NCBI RefSeq assembly: GCF_001447195.1
Contig: NZ_LFRI01000144.1
Span: 62,001-126,000 of the forward strand
Reading direction: 5' to 3'
DNA from: Aquabacterium parvum
GTDB taxonomy: Bacteria; Pseudomonadota; Gammaproteobacteria; Burkholderiales; Burkholderiaceae_C
Length of the DNA stretch: 64,000 nt
Of the stretch, positions 35,481 to 44,128 are shown piece after piece (the stretch's first letter is position 1; each line of letters opens with the position of its first letter). A program made the position numbers and the translations under genes. The notes under the pieces were generated by a model. That model was not told where the DNA came from. It saw nothing but the letters and a program-made list of their open reading frames with translations, and searched no databases.

Positions 35481-36611
35481 TCAGGGCTTGAGGGCCCAGA
35501 TCACCGGGCAGTGATCTGACAATTGACGGCCTTGGTCAGAGGCATCGAACGACAGGCGCGCAAAGCGCCTGTTGCCGTTTTGGGCCGCCAGTTTCTGGTC
35601 GATGAAGATGTCGTCGATGTACTGCCGGTGCTTGTCGTCGGCGGTGCAGCCCGTGTAGCGCTGGCCCTCGGTGGCCCTCAGCAAGGTCGCGCCTCGGGGC
35701 ACGTCGTCGCTCCAGGCTTGCACCAGGTTGAAGGGCGCGCCTTCGTCGGGGCCGGCGGGGTAGCGGGCGTCTTTGTCGAGGTGGCGGTTGAAGTCGCCGA
35801 GCAGGGCGAATGCCGTGCCCTCGCGCACACGTTGATCGACCCATGCTTCGACCACGGGCACCTGCTGACGCAGCCGTGCGCAGGGCTCGAAGCTGCGGTC
35901 GAGCTTGCCGGTGAAGCAACCGCTTTTGAGGTGAACGGCCAGCAGTCGGACCTCGCGCGAAGTGCCGGGCCACAGGGTCACGTCGGCACCGGCACGCGTG
36001 CCGCCATCGATGTCGAGCGCGGTCAGGTCACCGTTGCAGCGAAAGGGCACGCCCTCTCGGATGGCAAAGCCCACCTTCTGCGGGTGAGCCCGTTGGGTGA
36101 AGCAACCCAGCTGCCAGCCTTGCCGAAAGACCTGTCTGGCGGCTTCGGGGCCATCGACTTCCTGCAGCGCCACGACATCGACTCGGTGCGTGTCATGCAG
36201 CGACTGGGCGCTGCGGGCCAGCGCGTCCAGGTCGGCCTGGGTGCGCGAGGGCGGCGGCGTGCGACCGGGTGTGCAGGGCAGGGCGCGGTCCTGGCTGCGC
36301 GGTTGCTGGCTGGTGCAGCGCGCGGCCAGCCGCTCGTGCTCGGCGGGCACCATCAGCCATTCCATGTTCCAGGTGGCGAGGGTGACGCCGCTGCCAACAC
36401 CGGCCGACGTCGTGCCCAAGCCCAGCTTCTGCAGCCATCCGGCGTGGGCCGTGGAGGCAGCCAGCAGCGCCAGGGCCGCGCAGGCCTGCTTGAGCGGGTG
36501 AGCGCGCGCGTGCGCATGCCGCCGGTCGGTGCGGGACCTGTGCGGCCGTGGCGACACAGGTGCTGGGAGGGGGGGAGAGAGGGCCCGTACAGCAGCCAGC
36601 AGGCGGCGCAC
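35481..36611 (-). CDS. Exported endonuclease/exonuclease/phosphatase family protein
   Basis: 376 residues as drawn. All EEP-fold motifs are visible: TWNMEWL, VDVVALQEVDG, VHLKSGCF, LLGDFNRHLD and the C-terminal LSDHCPVIW. A hydrophobic export segment QACAALALLAASTAHAG is at about 42-58, so residues 1-40, rich in Arg and Pro, may not be translated; a GTG at 36557 is one alternative start and the true start is uncertain. It follows the PfkB kinase gene after six bases. DNA, a phosphate ester or a lipid could be the substrate. Confidence 0.82.
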   Translation of the reverse strand: MRRLLAAVRALSPPLPAPVSPRPHRSRTDRRHAHARAHPLKQACAALALLAASTAHAGWLQKLGLGTTSAGVGSGVTLATWNMEWLMVPAEHERLAARCTSQQPRSQDRALPCTPGRTPPPSRTQADLDALARSAQSLHDTHRVDVVALQEVDGPEAARQVFRQGWQLGCFTQRAHPQKVGFAIREGVPFRCNGDLTALDIDGGTRAGADVTLWPGTSREVRLLAVHLKSGCFTGKLDRSFEPCARLRQQVPVVEAWVDQRVREGTAFALLGDFNRHLDKDARYPAGPDEGAPFNLVQAWSDDVPRGATLLRATEGQRYTGCTADDKHRQYIDDIFIDQKLAAQNGNRRFARLSFDASDQGRQLSDHCPVIWALKP

Positions 36612-36617
36612 GCGTCC

Positions 36618-37526
36618 TCAGGCGCCGAGCGCGACGCGGTCGAGCGTGTAGTTCTGCGGGCCGGCCACGGCGATCTTGATGGCGCCGATGCGGTTCGCCA
36701 GGGCCACCGACTTGACCAGGTCCCAGCCTTGCGACAGGCCGTGCAGCAGACCGCCACGGAATGCGTCGCCACAGCCGGTGGGGTCGACCACCGCAGCGGC
36801 CTTCACGCCGGGCACGTGGGTTTTTTCGCCTTGGATGTAGACGTTGCAGCCGTCTGCGCCCAGGGTCTCGATCAGGCCCTTGAGGTGCGGGGCCTTCGAG
36901 ATCTCGGCCAGGCTCTGACCGGTGCGGTCGGCCAGCAGCTTGGCTTCGTAGTCGTTGACCGCCACCCAGGTGGCTTGCGACACAAAGCGCTTGAGGTCTT
37001 CGCCGTCGAACATGGGCAGGCCCTGGCCCGGATCGAAGATGAAGGGGATCTTGGCGGCTTGCAGCTGGGCGGCGTGCTGGATCATGGCGTCGCGGCCGTC
37101 CGGGGCAACGATGGCCAGCTTGATGGCAGGATCGGCCTGGATCTGCAGGCGGTGAGCCTGGCCCATGGCGCCGGGGTGGAAGGCCGTGATCTGGTTGTTG
37201 TCCTGGTCCGTGATGATGATGGCCTGGGCGGTGTAGTCGTCTTCCACCGTCATCACGTGCTTGAGGTTCAGGCCCTGCTGCTCGAGGTGGTTGCGGTAGA
37301 GGGCGCCGTCTTTGCCCAGCGTGGCCATGATCAGGGGTTCGCCACCGAGTTGCTTGAGGCTGTAGGCGATGTTGCCGGCGCAGCCGCCGAATTCCTTGCG
37401 CATCGAGGGCACCAGGAAGGACACGTTCAGGATGTGCACCTGCTCGGGCAGGATCTGCTGGGCAAAGCGGCCTGGGAAGGTGGTGATGGTGTCAAAGGCC
37501 AGGGAGCCGCAGATGAGCACGGACAT
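36618..37526 (-). CDS. PfkB family sugar/nucleoside kinase
   Basis: 302 residues. The N-terminal LICGSLAFDTITTFPGRFA and GGCAGNIAYSLKQLGGEP segments and the C-terminal VDPTGCGDAFRGGLLHGL with catalytic Asp are typical of the ribokinase/PfkB superfamily, close to the adenosine kinase-like branch. The phosphate acceptor is probably a sugar or nucleoside but cannot be named. It lies 24 bases downstream of the DUF3426 gene, in the accB-prmA gene series. Confidence 0.88.
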   Translation of the reverse strand: MSVLICGSLAFDTITTFPGRFAQQILPEQVHILNVSFLVPSMRKEFGGCAGNIAYSLKQLGGEPLIMATLGKDGALYRNHLEQQGLNLKHVMTVEDDYTAQAIIITDQDNNQITAFHPGAMGQAHRLQIQADPAIKLAIVAPDGRDAMIQHAAQLQAAKIPFIFDPGQGLPMFDGEDLKRFVSQATWVAVNDYEAKLLADRTGQSLAEISKAPHLKGLIETLGADGCNVYIQGEKTHVPGVKAAAVVDPTGCGDAFRGGLLHGLSQGWDLVKSVALANRIGAIKIAVAGPQNYTLDRVALGA

Positions 37527-37550
37527 GTTGTTGCTTTCAGCGATGGACGC

Positions 37551-39104
37551 TCAGGGGTAGAAAAGTTCGGCGGTGTAGCCGGCTGGGGCCAGGTCATTGA
37601 GGCGCAGCGACCATTGCAGGACGGTGCTCTCGCCAGCCGGAACGGCCTCGGGCACGGACAACAGCGGCATGCCTTCTCCCTTGGCGATCTGGGCGTCGGT
37701 GGGTGCAAAGGCCCGGCGGGCGATCACGGCGCCACGGTCGTCGGTGAGGGTCAGGTCGATGTGGGGCCAGGCCAGCTCCACGGTGGCGCGGTTGTTCACG
37801 GCCACGGTCAGGCGGTAGCGGTCAGGGCCTTCGGAGGCGGTGCGCACCAGCGTGGCGTTGTCCACCTGCAGGGCGTCCAGCCGCATGGGTGGCCGGATCT
37901 GGCAGCCGACCTGCGCGCACCAGGCGTTGAGCAAAGGGCGGCTCGATGGGTGGTGTGCGGCCACCCAGTCTCGGAAATGGTGGCCCAGCTGAACGGTCAG
38001 GCCGAGCACCAGCAACAGCGCGATCAGGCCCATCGTGGCCTGCACCCAGGGCAAGCGCCAGAACGCCTGGCGCTGGGCTTTGCGCACGAATTCGGGGGCC
38101 TGCGAAGCGGGGTCGCGCCCGCGCGTGCCAGAGCGGCCTTTGCGCTGGCTTGGGGGCTGCACGGGCTGCTCGGGCACGTAACCCGGGTCGGACTGACGCA
38201 GCAGGGAGGCCTCTGCGCCCAGCTCGGCTGTGGTGGCGGACGCCAGGCCGGCCTTGGGGGCGTCGGCGGACGCATCGGCCGCACCTTGAGGCTGGGGCTG
38301 CTGCAGCGGCTCTGGTCGCGCCAGGGCTGCCGCCGGCAAGGAGGACATCGGCGGTGGCTCGGTCAGGGGGGCCGGCACGCTGTCCTGGTAGCGCGCCCAC
38401 TCGTCCTCGGCATCCAGGTCGCTGGGGAACTGGGCATCGGCGAACTCGGGGCCACGTTCGCGGCGGCGCACTTGCCGGGTGTCCGAGGGCAGCAGGTAGC
38501 GCGATTCGAGGGCGTCGGCCTCGTCGGTGCTCGGCACGTCCTCGGGCGGATCCTCCAGCCAGGGGCGGGGCTCGTCAGCGATGCGCAGGCGGTCGTTGCC
38601 GGCGGGCGAAGGCTGGTCAGACAGGTCGACCGAGGTGTCGAGGTCGAAATCGGTGGCTGCCGGGAGCGCAGCCGGTGCTGGGGCCGCCGCAGCGCCGAAG
38701 GACAGGTCGGCCGAGGTCAGCGACGTGTGGGCACTGATGGGCGTGGGGGCTGGCGGCGATGGTGCGCGCAGCGGCGCCGGCGGGCGGTCCAGTCCGGCGG
38801 GTTGCGTGCGGCTCCAGCCCGATGGGGCCATGGGTGCGGCAGGCGGCGGCGTCGATGGCCGCACGGGTGGCGGTGTGGTCGCCGGCGGCTGCGCGGGTGG
38901 GGCAGCGGGCTGCGTGGCCTGGTGCCCCGGTGGCGGCACTTGCCTTGGCGGTGGCGCTTCGGTGTCGAGGTCGAACAGCGCCGGCAGGGCGTTGAAGACC
39001 TCGTGGCAGCGGCCACAACGCACCCAGCCTTCGGAGACCTTCAATTGGTCTTGCACGACCTTGAAGATCGTGCCGCAGTGGGTGCAACGGGTGGCCAGGC
39101 TCAT
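37551..39104 (-). CDS. Zinc-ribbon and DUF3426 membrane protein
   Basis: 517 residues. The N-terminus has the MJ0042-type zinc ribbon TRCTHCGTIFKVVQDQL ... VRCGRCHEVFNA (four Cys). A long, low-complexity Pro/Ala/Arg region runs to about 330, one membrane helix follows (LPWVQATMGLIALLLVLGLTVQLGHHF), and the C-terminal domain is DUF3426. Family function is unknown. In Burkholderiales it stands directly after prmA, as here (50 bases). Confidence 0.88.
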   Translation of the reverse strand: MSLATRCTHCGTIFKVVQDQLKVSEGWVRCGRCHEVFNALPALFDLDTEAPPPRQVPPPGHQATQPAAPPAQPPATTPPPVRPSTPPPAAPMAPSGWSRTQPAGLDRPPAPLRAPSPPAPTPISAHTSLTSADLSFGAAAAPAPAALPAATDFDLDTSVDLSDQPSPAGNDRLRIADEPRPWLEDPPEDVPSTDEADALESRYLLPSDTRQVRRRERGPEFADAQFPSDLDAEDEWARYQDSVPAPLTEPPPMSSLPAAALARPEPLQQPQPQGAADASADAPKAGLASATTAELGAEASLLRQSDPGYVPEQPVQPPSQRKGRSGTRGRDPASQAPEFVRKAQRQAFWRLPWVQATMGLIALLLVLGLTVQLGHHFRDWVAAHHPSSRPLLNAWCAQVGCQIRPPMRLDALQVDNATLVRTASEGPDRYRLTVAVNNRATVELAWPHIDLTLTDDRGAVIARRAFAPTDAQIAKGEGMPLLSVPEAVPAGESTVLQWSLRLNDLAPAGYTAELFYP

Positions 39105-39154
39105 AGCCCGCCTTTATGCCATTTTTTCAAGGGAAAACCGGCCTGGGTGCGTGT

Positions 39155-40096
39155 TCATCCCACCCGCTTTTGGGCGGTCATCAGGATCCAGCCCTCTTCC
39201 TCGTTGGCGACCTGCAACTGCAGGCCCACTTCGGCGTAGGCGTCTTTGAGCTCTTGCTCCTGGCGAGCCAGGATGCCCGCGAGCACGAGGTGGCCACCTG
39301 CTGCGACGTGGCTCGACAGCAGCGGCGAGAGCATCCGCAAGGGCGTGGCCAGGATGTTGGCCAGCACCAGCGGGTAGTTGCCTCGGGCCTCGCCCACCAG
39401 GTCAGGCAGGCCGGCGCGCACGGGCAGGCTGCCGTCGGCCGCTTTGAGGTGGGTCAGGTTGGCTTCGGCGTTGAGCACGGTGGCCTCCACGGCGGCAGGG
39501 TCAATGTCGACCGCGTCGATCAGGCCCGAGCCGAACAGCGCTGCGCCAATGGCCAGGATGCCCGAGCCGCAGCCGTAGTCCAGCACGCGCTGGCCGGCGA
39601 AGGCGGGGGCGTTCTGCGCGATCCACTTCAGGCACATGCGCGTGGTCGGGTGCGTGCCGGTGCCAAAGGCCAGGCCCGGGTCCAGGCGCATGACGGTTTT
39701 GGCTGCGGCGGGCACCTCGTGCCAGGTCGGCACGATGAAGAAGCTGTCGGTGATGGGCACAGGCTGGAACTGCGACTGCGTCAGCCGCACCCAGTCTTGT
39801 TCGTCCACGGGCTGGATGCCCTGAACGTGGATGTCCTCGGCCCAGTCCTGCGCCAGGATCAGCGTGGCGGCTTCGAGCGCCTCCGACTCGGTGGCGAACA
39901 GGCTCTTGATGGTCGAGCGCTGCCAGGCTTCGCGCGGCACCGGCATGCCCGGCTCACCCCACAGGGCTTCTTCGTGCTCCGTGTCGGCATCGGCGTCTTC
40001 GACGGACACGGACAGGGCCTCGATCTCCATGAGCGCGTCGCTCAGGTTCTCGACTTCGGCTTCTTGGGCCAGCAGGGTGAGTTCGTAAAGGGGCAT
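39155..40096 (-). CDS. prmA: Ribosomal protein L11 methyltransferase
   Basis: 313 residues. The N-terminal substrate domain (MPLYELTLLAQEAEVENLSDALMEI, with an acidic insert rich in Asp/Glu) is followed by a class I methyltransferase fold: DPGLAFGTGTHPTTRMCL, the SAM loop VLDYGCGSGILAIGAAL, and VLANILATPL. It trimethylates L11 at several amino groups. It follows accC after 21 bases in the standard Burkholderiales order. Confidence 0.95.
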   Translation of the reverse strand: MPLYELTLLAQEAEVENLSDALMEIEALSVSVEDADADTEHEEALWGEPGMPVPREAWQRSTIKSLFATESEALEAATLILAQDWAEDIHVQGIQPVDEQDWVRLTQSQFQPVPITDSFFIVPTWHEVPAAAKTVMRLDPGLAFGTGTHPTTRMCLKWIAQNAPAFAGQRVLDYGCGSGILAIGAALFGSGLIDAVDIDPAAVEATVLNAEANLTHLKAADGSLPVRAGLPDLVGEARGNYPLVLANILATPLRMLSPLLSSHVAAGGHLVLAGILARQEQELKDAYAEVGLQLQVANEEEGWILMTAQKRVG

Positions 40097-40117
40097 GTCA
40101 GGTGTCGCCTTGGGGCT

Positions 40118-41467
40118 TCAGCGCTTGCGCGCCGCCATCCAGCTCTCGAGGTAGTGGATGTCGGTGCCGCCTTCGACGAACTTGGCGTCCACCATCAGCT
40201 CGCGGTGCAGCGGGATGTTGGTCTGGATGCCTTCGACGACGGTCTCGGACAGGGCGGTGCGCATGCGGGCCAGGGCCTGCTCGCGCGTGTCGCCGTGCAC
40301 GATGATCTTGCCGATCATGGAGTCGTAGTTGGGCGGCACGAAGTAGTTGGTGTAGATGTGCGAGTCCACGCGCACGCCAGGTCCACCGGGGGCGTGCCAG
40401 GTCGTGATGCGGCCCGGCGAGGGGATGAACTTGACCGGGTCTTCGGCGTTGATGCGGCACTCGATGGAATGGCCGCGCATCTCGATCTGGCGTTGCGTGA
40501 AGGGCAGCTTTTCGCCAGCGGCCACGCGGATCTGCATCTGCACGATGTCGATGCCGCTGACCAGCTCGGTGACCGGGTGTTCGACCTGCACGCGCGTGTT
40601 CATCTCGATGAAGTAGAACTCGCCGTTTTCATAGAGGAACTCGAAGGTGCCTGCGCCGCGGTAGCCGATCTTCTTGCAGGCGGCCGAGCAGCGCTCACCC
40701 ACCTTCTCGATCAGGCGGCGGGGGATGCCGGGTGCCGGCGCTTCTTCGATGATTTTCTGGTGGCGGCGCTGCATGGAGCAGTCGCGCTCGCCCAGCCAGA
40801 CCGCGTTCTTGTGCTGGTCGGCCAGCACCTGGATCTCGATGTGGCGCGGGTGCTCCAGGAATTTTTCCATGTAGACCTGCGGGTTGCCGAAGGCGGCGCC
40901 TGCTTCGCTCTTGGTTGTCTGCACGGCGTGGATCAGCGCGGCCTCGGTGTGCACGACGCGCATGCCGCGACCACCGCCACCGCCCGCGGCCTTGATGATG
41001 ACCGGGTAACCAACGCTGCGGGCGATCTTGATGATTTCTTTCGGGTCGTCGGGCAGGGCGCCTTCGGAGCCGGGCACGCAGGGCACGCCGGAGCGGATCA
41101 TGGCCTGCTTGGCCGAGACCTTGTCGCCCATGATGCGGATGGACTCGGGCGTGGGACCAATGAAGGTGAAGCCCGATTGCTCGACGCGCTCAGCGAAGTC
41201 GGCGTTCTCGGAGAGGAAACCGTAGCCGGGGTGGATGGCCTCGGCGTCGGTGACTTCGGCTGCCGAGATGATGGCCGGCATGTGCAGGTAGCTCTGCGCC
41301 GAGGGGGCTGGGCCGATGCACACGGCCTCGTCGGCGAGCTTGACGTACTTGGCGTCGCGGTCGGCCTCGGAGTAGACGACCACCGACTGGATGCCCATCT
41401 CGCGGCAAGCGCGCTGGATGCGCAGGGCGATCTCGCCTCGGTTGGCGATGAGGATTTTCTTGAACAT
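40118..41467 (-). CDS. accC: Acetyl-CoA carboxylase, biotin carboxylase subunit
   Basis: 449 residues, normal for AccC. It starts [17 protein letters not shown]; the ATP-grasp part has the glycine-rich [16 protein letters not shown] loop, the [20 protein letters not shown] segment and the [17 protein letters not shown] motif with catalytic residues. It carboxylates biotin on AccB, the first half reaction of malonyl-CoA synthesis. The gene lies 15 bases after accB, so both subunits come from one transcript. Confidence 0.97.
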   Translation of the reverse strand: MFKKILIANRGEIALRIQRACREMGIQSVVVYSEADRDAKYVKLADEAVCIGPAPSAQSYLHMPAIISAAEVTDAEAIHPGYGFLSENADFAERVEQSGFTFIGPTPESIRIMGDKVSAKQAMIRSGVPCVPGSEGALPDDPKEIIKIARSVGYPVIIKAAGGGGGRGMRVVHTEAALIHAVQTTKSEAGAAFGNPQVYMEKFLEHPRHIEIQVLADQHKNAVWLGERDCSMQRRHQKIIEEAPAPGIPRRLIEKVGERCSAACKKIGYRGAGTFEFLYENGEFYFIEMNTRVQVEHPVTELVSGIDIVQMQIRVAAGEKLPFTQRQIEMRGHSIECRINAEDPVKFIPSPGRITTWHAPGGPGVRVDSHIYTNYFVPPNYDSMIGKIIVHGDTREQALARMRTALSETVVEGIQTNIPLHRELMVDAKFVEGGTDIHYLESWMAARKR

Positions 41468-41482
41468 GGCGAAGCCCTCGCC

Positions 41483-41941
41483 TTATTCGATGACGAACAG
41501 GGGCTGGCCGTACTCGACGGGCTGGCCGTTGTCGACCAGGATCTTGGTGATGGTGCCGTCCTGGTCTGCTTCGATCTCGTTCATGATCTTCATGGCTTCG
41601 ATGATGCAGACGGCCTGGCCGGCCTTGACTTGGTCGCCGACTTCGGCAAATGCCTTGGCGCCAGGGCTGGAGGCGCGGTAGAAGGTGCCGACCATGGGCG
41701 ACTTGACCACGTGACCTGTCTCGGCCGGGGCTTCGGCTGCGGCAGGTGCGGCGGCCGCTGCGGGGGCGGCGGCGGCTGCGGGCGCGACCATGGCGGGCGC
41801 GGCGGCCACGGTCTGCATGACGACGGGCGCGGCACCGGCCTTGACGATGCGGACTTTGCCGTCGGCTTCGGTGATTTCGAGTTCAGACACGTTCGACTCG
41901 GAAACGAGGTCGATCAGGGTCTTGAGTTTGCGCAGGTCCAT
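41483..41941 (-). CDS. accB: Acetyl-CoA carboxylase, biotin carboxyl carrier protein
   Basis: 152 residues from the ATG at 41941; the longer frame overlaps aroQ. It begins [23 protein letters not shown], has an Ala/Pro-rich hinge with several AAAPAA repeats around residues 45-75, and ends with the biotinyl domain in which the lysine of EAMKIMNE is biotinylated. It shuttles CO2 between carboxylase and transferase subunits. It lies 76 bases after aroQ. Confidence 0.96.
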   Translation of the reverse strand: MDLRKLKTLIDLVSESNVSELEITEADGKVRIVKAGAAPVVMQTVAAAPAMVAPAAAAAPAAAAAPAAAEAPAETGHVVKSPMVGTFYRASSPGAKAFAEVGDQVKAGQAVCIIEAMKIMNEIEADQDGTITKILVDNGQPVEYGQPLFVIE

Positions 41942-42017
41942 GGATGTTCTCCAGCGAGGTCGGCGAGCGGGTGGCGCTCGGGGTGAGCGGCAGGTGGGGC
42001 GTTCCGGGTGGGAAAGC

Positions 42018-42485
42018 TCAGCTGCCGGATGCAGGGGCCGTCGGCGGCGGTGCGCCGAGGCGATCGAGGGCGGCTTCCAGCGCGAGTCGGTAGCCCGCCG
42101 CACCCAAGCCCAGGATCACGCCTTCGGCGAGGTCCGAGAAATAGGAGTGGTGGCGGAAGGCTTCGCGCCGGTGGATGTTCGAGAGGTGCACCTCGATGAA
42201 GGGCAGCGCCACGCCGGCAAAGGCGTCGCGCAGGGCCACGCTGGTGTGCGTGAACCCGCCCGGGTTGATGATCACGAAGGAGGTGCCGTCCGTGCGGGCG
42301 GCCTGGACCCGGTCAATCAGGGCGCCTTCGTGGTTGCTCTGGAATGCCGTCAGGGCCGCGCCGCGGCGGGCGGCGTGGGCGCTCAGATCCGAATTGATCT
42401 GCTCCAGCGTGGTGGACCCATAGACCTGCGGTTCACGGGTGCCCAGCAGGTTCAGGTTCGGGCCATGGAGGACGAGGATGTGCAT
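42018..42485 (-). CDS. aroQ: Type II 3-dehydroquinate dehydratase
   Basis: 155 residues. Typical motifs: [19 protein letters not shown] with the active-site Arg and Tyr, the [13 protein letters not shown] segment, [12 protein letters not shown] and [11 protein letters not shown] with the active-site His. It dehydrates 3-dehydroquinate in the shikimate pathway and forms dodecamers. aroQ-accB-accC is conserved in many proteobacteria. Confidence 0.96.
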   Translation of the reverse strand: MHILVLHGPNLNLLGTREPQVYGSTTLEQINSDLSAHAARRGAALTAFQSNHEGALIDRVQAARTDGTSFVIINPGGFTHTSVALRDAFAGVALPFIEVHLSNIHRREAFRHHSYFSDLAEGVILGLGAAGYRLALEAALDRLGAPPPTAPASGS

Positions 42486-42628
42486 GCGTCACCGGGTGGG
42501 CCAGGGCGCCTCACCTGACAACGAGGCACGCAAGATCACCCGAGAAAATGAACGTAGCTGGATTTTACTTGCAATAGCCCGAAATTCTCGGTTTTTTGCC
42601 GGAAATGTTTCGGGTTGATCCGGACGCC

Positions 42629-43294
42629 TCAGGCGGGGGCCATGGCGCGGGCCCAGGTGGCCAGCTCGTCGAAGTGGGTGGCGCCCATCTTGCGGTGGCG
42701 GATGCGGCCCTGGGCGTCGATCAACACGGTGAAGGGCAAACCGCCTGCCGTGTTGCCCAGGGTCTGGGCCAGCTCGGTGCCGCCGAAGCCGGCCAGCGCG
42801 ACCCCGAATCCTACCTGTACTTTGGTCAGGAATTCCTTGACCGGAGTCGGGCCGTCGATCGCCAGGCCCACGACCTGCCAGCCCGCAGGTGAGAACTCGC
42901 GGTGAAAGCGGTCGAGCTCGGGCATCTCCTTGACGCAGGGCGGGCACCAGGTCGCCCAGAAGTTCAGCAGCAGAGGCTTGCCTTGCAGGCCGACCCAGTT
43001 GAAAGGGGTGCCTTGCGGGGTGTCGAAGTGCACGTCCCAAAAGCCGGCGGGCAGCGGCTCGCCCGTGGCGACGTTGGGGTCTTGGGCCGGCGAGGCGCCT
43101 TGGGGCTGGGCGGGCGAAGCCCCGGCCCCAGCCTCGGTGCTGGCGTGGCGCTGCCAGCCCCACCAGGCGCCCGCTCCTGCTGCGGCGAGGCCCGCGGTGC
43201 CGAAGAGGGCCACGCGTCGGCTCACGCCCCGCTGGGAGGCAAGCGGACGCTCATGTTCGGCAAACAGGGGGTGTTGGGTCAAACGTTGTGGCAT
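42629..43294 (-). CDS. TlpA-type membrane-anchored thioredoxin
   Basis: 221 residues. A membrane anchor at about 25-47 (SRRVALFGTAGLAAAGAGAWWGW) with a twin-arginine-like RR start, a Pro/Ala spacer, then a TlpA/ResA thioredoxin domain with active site WATWCPPCVKEMPELDRF. The following GLPFTVLIDAQGRIRHRKMG contains the cis-Pro loop. It should act as a thiol reductase in the periplasm, for example in cytochrome c or Cu-site maturation. It follows an unknown gene after 14 bases. Confidence 0.92.
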   Translation of the reverse strand: MPQRLTQHPLFAEHERPLASQRGVSRRVALFGTAGLAAAGAGAWWGWQRHASTEAGAGASPAQPQGASPAQDPNVATGEPLPAGFWDVHFDTPQGTPFNWVGLQGKPLLLNFWATWCPPCVKEMPELDRFHREFSPAGWQVVGLAIDGPTPVKEFLTKVQVGFGVALAGFGGTELAQTLGNTAGGLPFTVLIDAQGRIRHRKMGATHFDELATWARAMAPA

Positions 43295-43308
43295 GTTCTG
43301 GGGGCGTT

Positions 43309-43896
43309 TCAGGTGTCGGCCAGCAAACGGCGCAGGGCGGCGAGGTCGCCGCGCTCGGTGCGGCCGCGGGCGTCGGGCTTGAGGGCGCCGCGCAAGTCGT
43401 CGGCGTCGAGGATGGTCAGGTGCAGGCCGATGGGCTCGCCCAGGGCTTCGCTGTCCACGGTCAGGCTCAGCCGATCCACCGTGCCGCCGCGCGGACCGGG
43501 TGCGCTGGAGACATCGTAGTCCACGCCCTTGCTGAGCAGCTGGATCTCGGCGGACTTGCTGTCGTCACAGTAGAGCTGCAGGTGGATGTCATTGAGGCGG
43601 GTGGCGGTGCCGCGCCAGACGGCGCCGCTCAGGTGGGGGCGAAAGTCGGCCAGGCGCTGCATCCAGAGGGCAGCGAGCTCGCGCAGCGCGCGCAACTCGG
43701 TGGGTTGGGTGTCGGCGCAAAAGACGCTGAGGTACTCGAACACCGCCTCTTCGAGGGCGTCGTTGCCAGGCAGCTCGGCGCGGGCGCCCAGGCCGAGTTG
43801 CTTGATGGCGCGGCGCTTGGCCGGGCCGTACTCCAGGCCCTCTTCGACAACGAGGCGCGCTGCGGTGGCGGCGATTTCCTGGGTGAGCGGGTTCAT
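43309..43896 (-). CDS. Conserved protein of unknown function upstream of tlpA
   Basis: 195 residues, no signal peptide or membrane helix. Seen are an N-terminal helix with GPAKRRAIKQLGLGARAELP and a mostly beta C-terminal half with LNDIHLQLYCDDSKSAEIQLLSKGVDYDVS and PIGLHLTILDADDLRGALKPDARGRTERGDLAALRRLL. I do not recognise a catalytic motif. In related genomes I recall it standing next to mpl and tlpA; that could not be checked. It heads the minus-strand series that ends with the EEP gene. Confidence 0.7.
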   Translation of the reverse strand: MNPLTQEIAATAARLVVEEGLEYGPAKRRAIKQLGLGARAELPGNDALEEAVFEYLSVFCADTQPTELRALRELAALWMQRLADFRPHLSGAVWRGTATRLNDIHLQLYCDDSKSAEIQLLSKGVDYDVSSAPGPRGGTVDRLSLTVDSEALGEPIGLHLTILDADDLRGALKPDARGRTERGDLAALRRLLADT

Positions 43897-44128
43897 GGTT
43901 GGGCCTGTCGGGTCCGGTGGGGCGACTTGGCTGGCGTCGCGATGTGTCCAAAGGACCCTCGAGGGCGGGTTTCCACGTGTGAAGGGTTTCGCGAAGTGTC
44001 AGGCAGCTGACGATTGGAGCGCATTGAAACACAGGGGTTCGATGACTTCCTAGGGAAAACCAAAGCGAGGTCGATCGGGGGTGAATCGTGAGAATTGTTA
44101 CACCCGCTGTCGCCGACCGAGGAAGCCC

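Noticed and set aside
35523-39239. Very long plus-strand open frame of 1238 codons
   Set aside because: It lies antisense to the EEP, PfkB and DUF3426 genes; its translation is low-complexity Gly/Ala/Arg/His/Gln text typical of shadows in GC-rich DNA.
41700-41810. Ala/Pro repeats in accB considered as a phase-variable repeat
   Set aside because: Alanine/proline hinges are normal in biotin carboxyl carrier proteins and the codons are mixed.
39116-41986. Plus-strand open frame of 956 codons
   Set aside because: Antisense to prmA, accC and accB, all strongly recognised; no family pattern in the translation.
42577-42595. Small stem followed by six T upstream of aroQ
   Set aside because: The stem is only four base pairs and the T-run points to the plus strand, where no gene ends.
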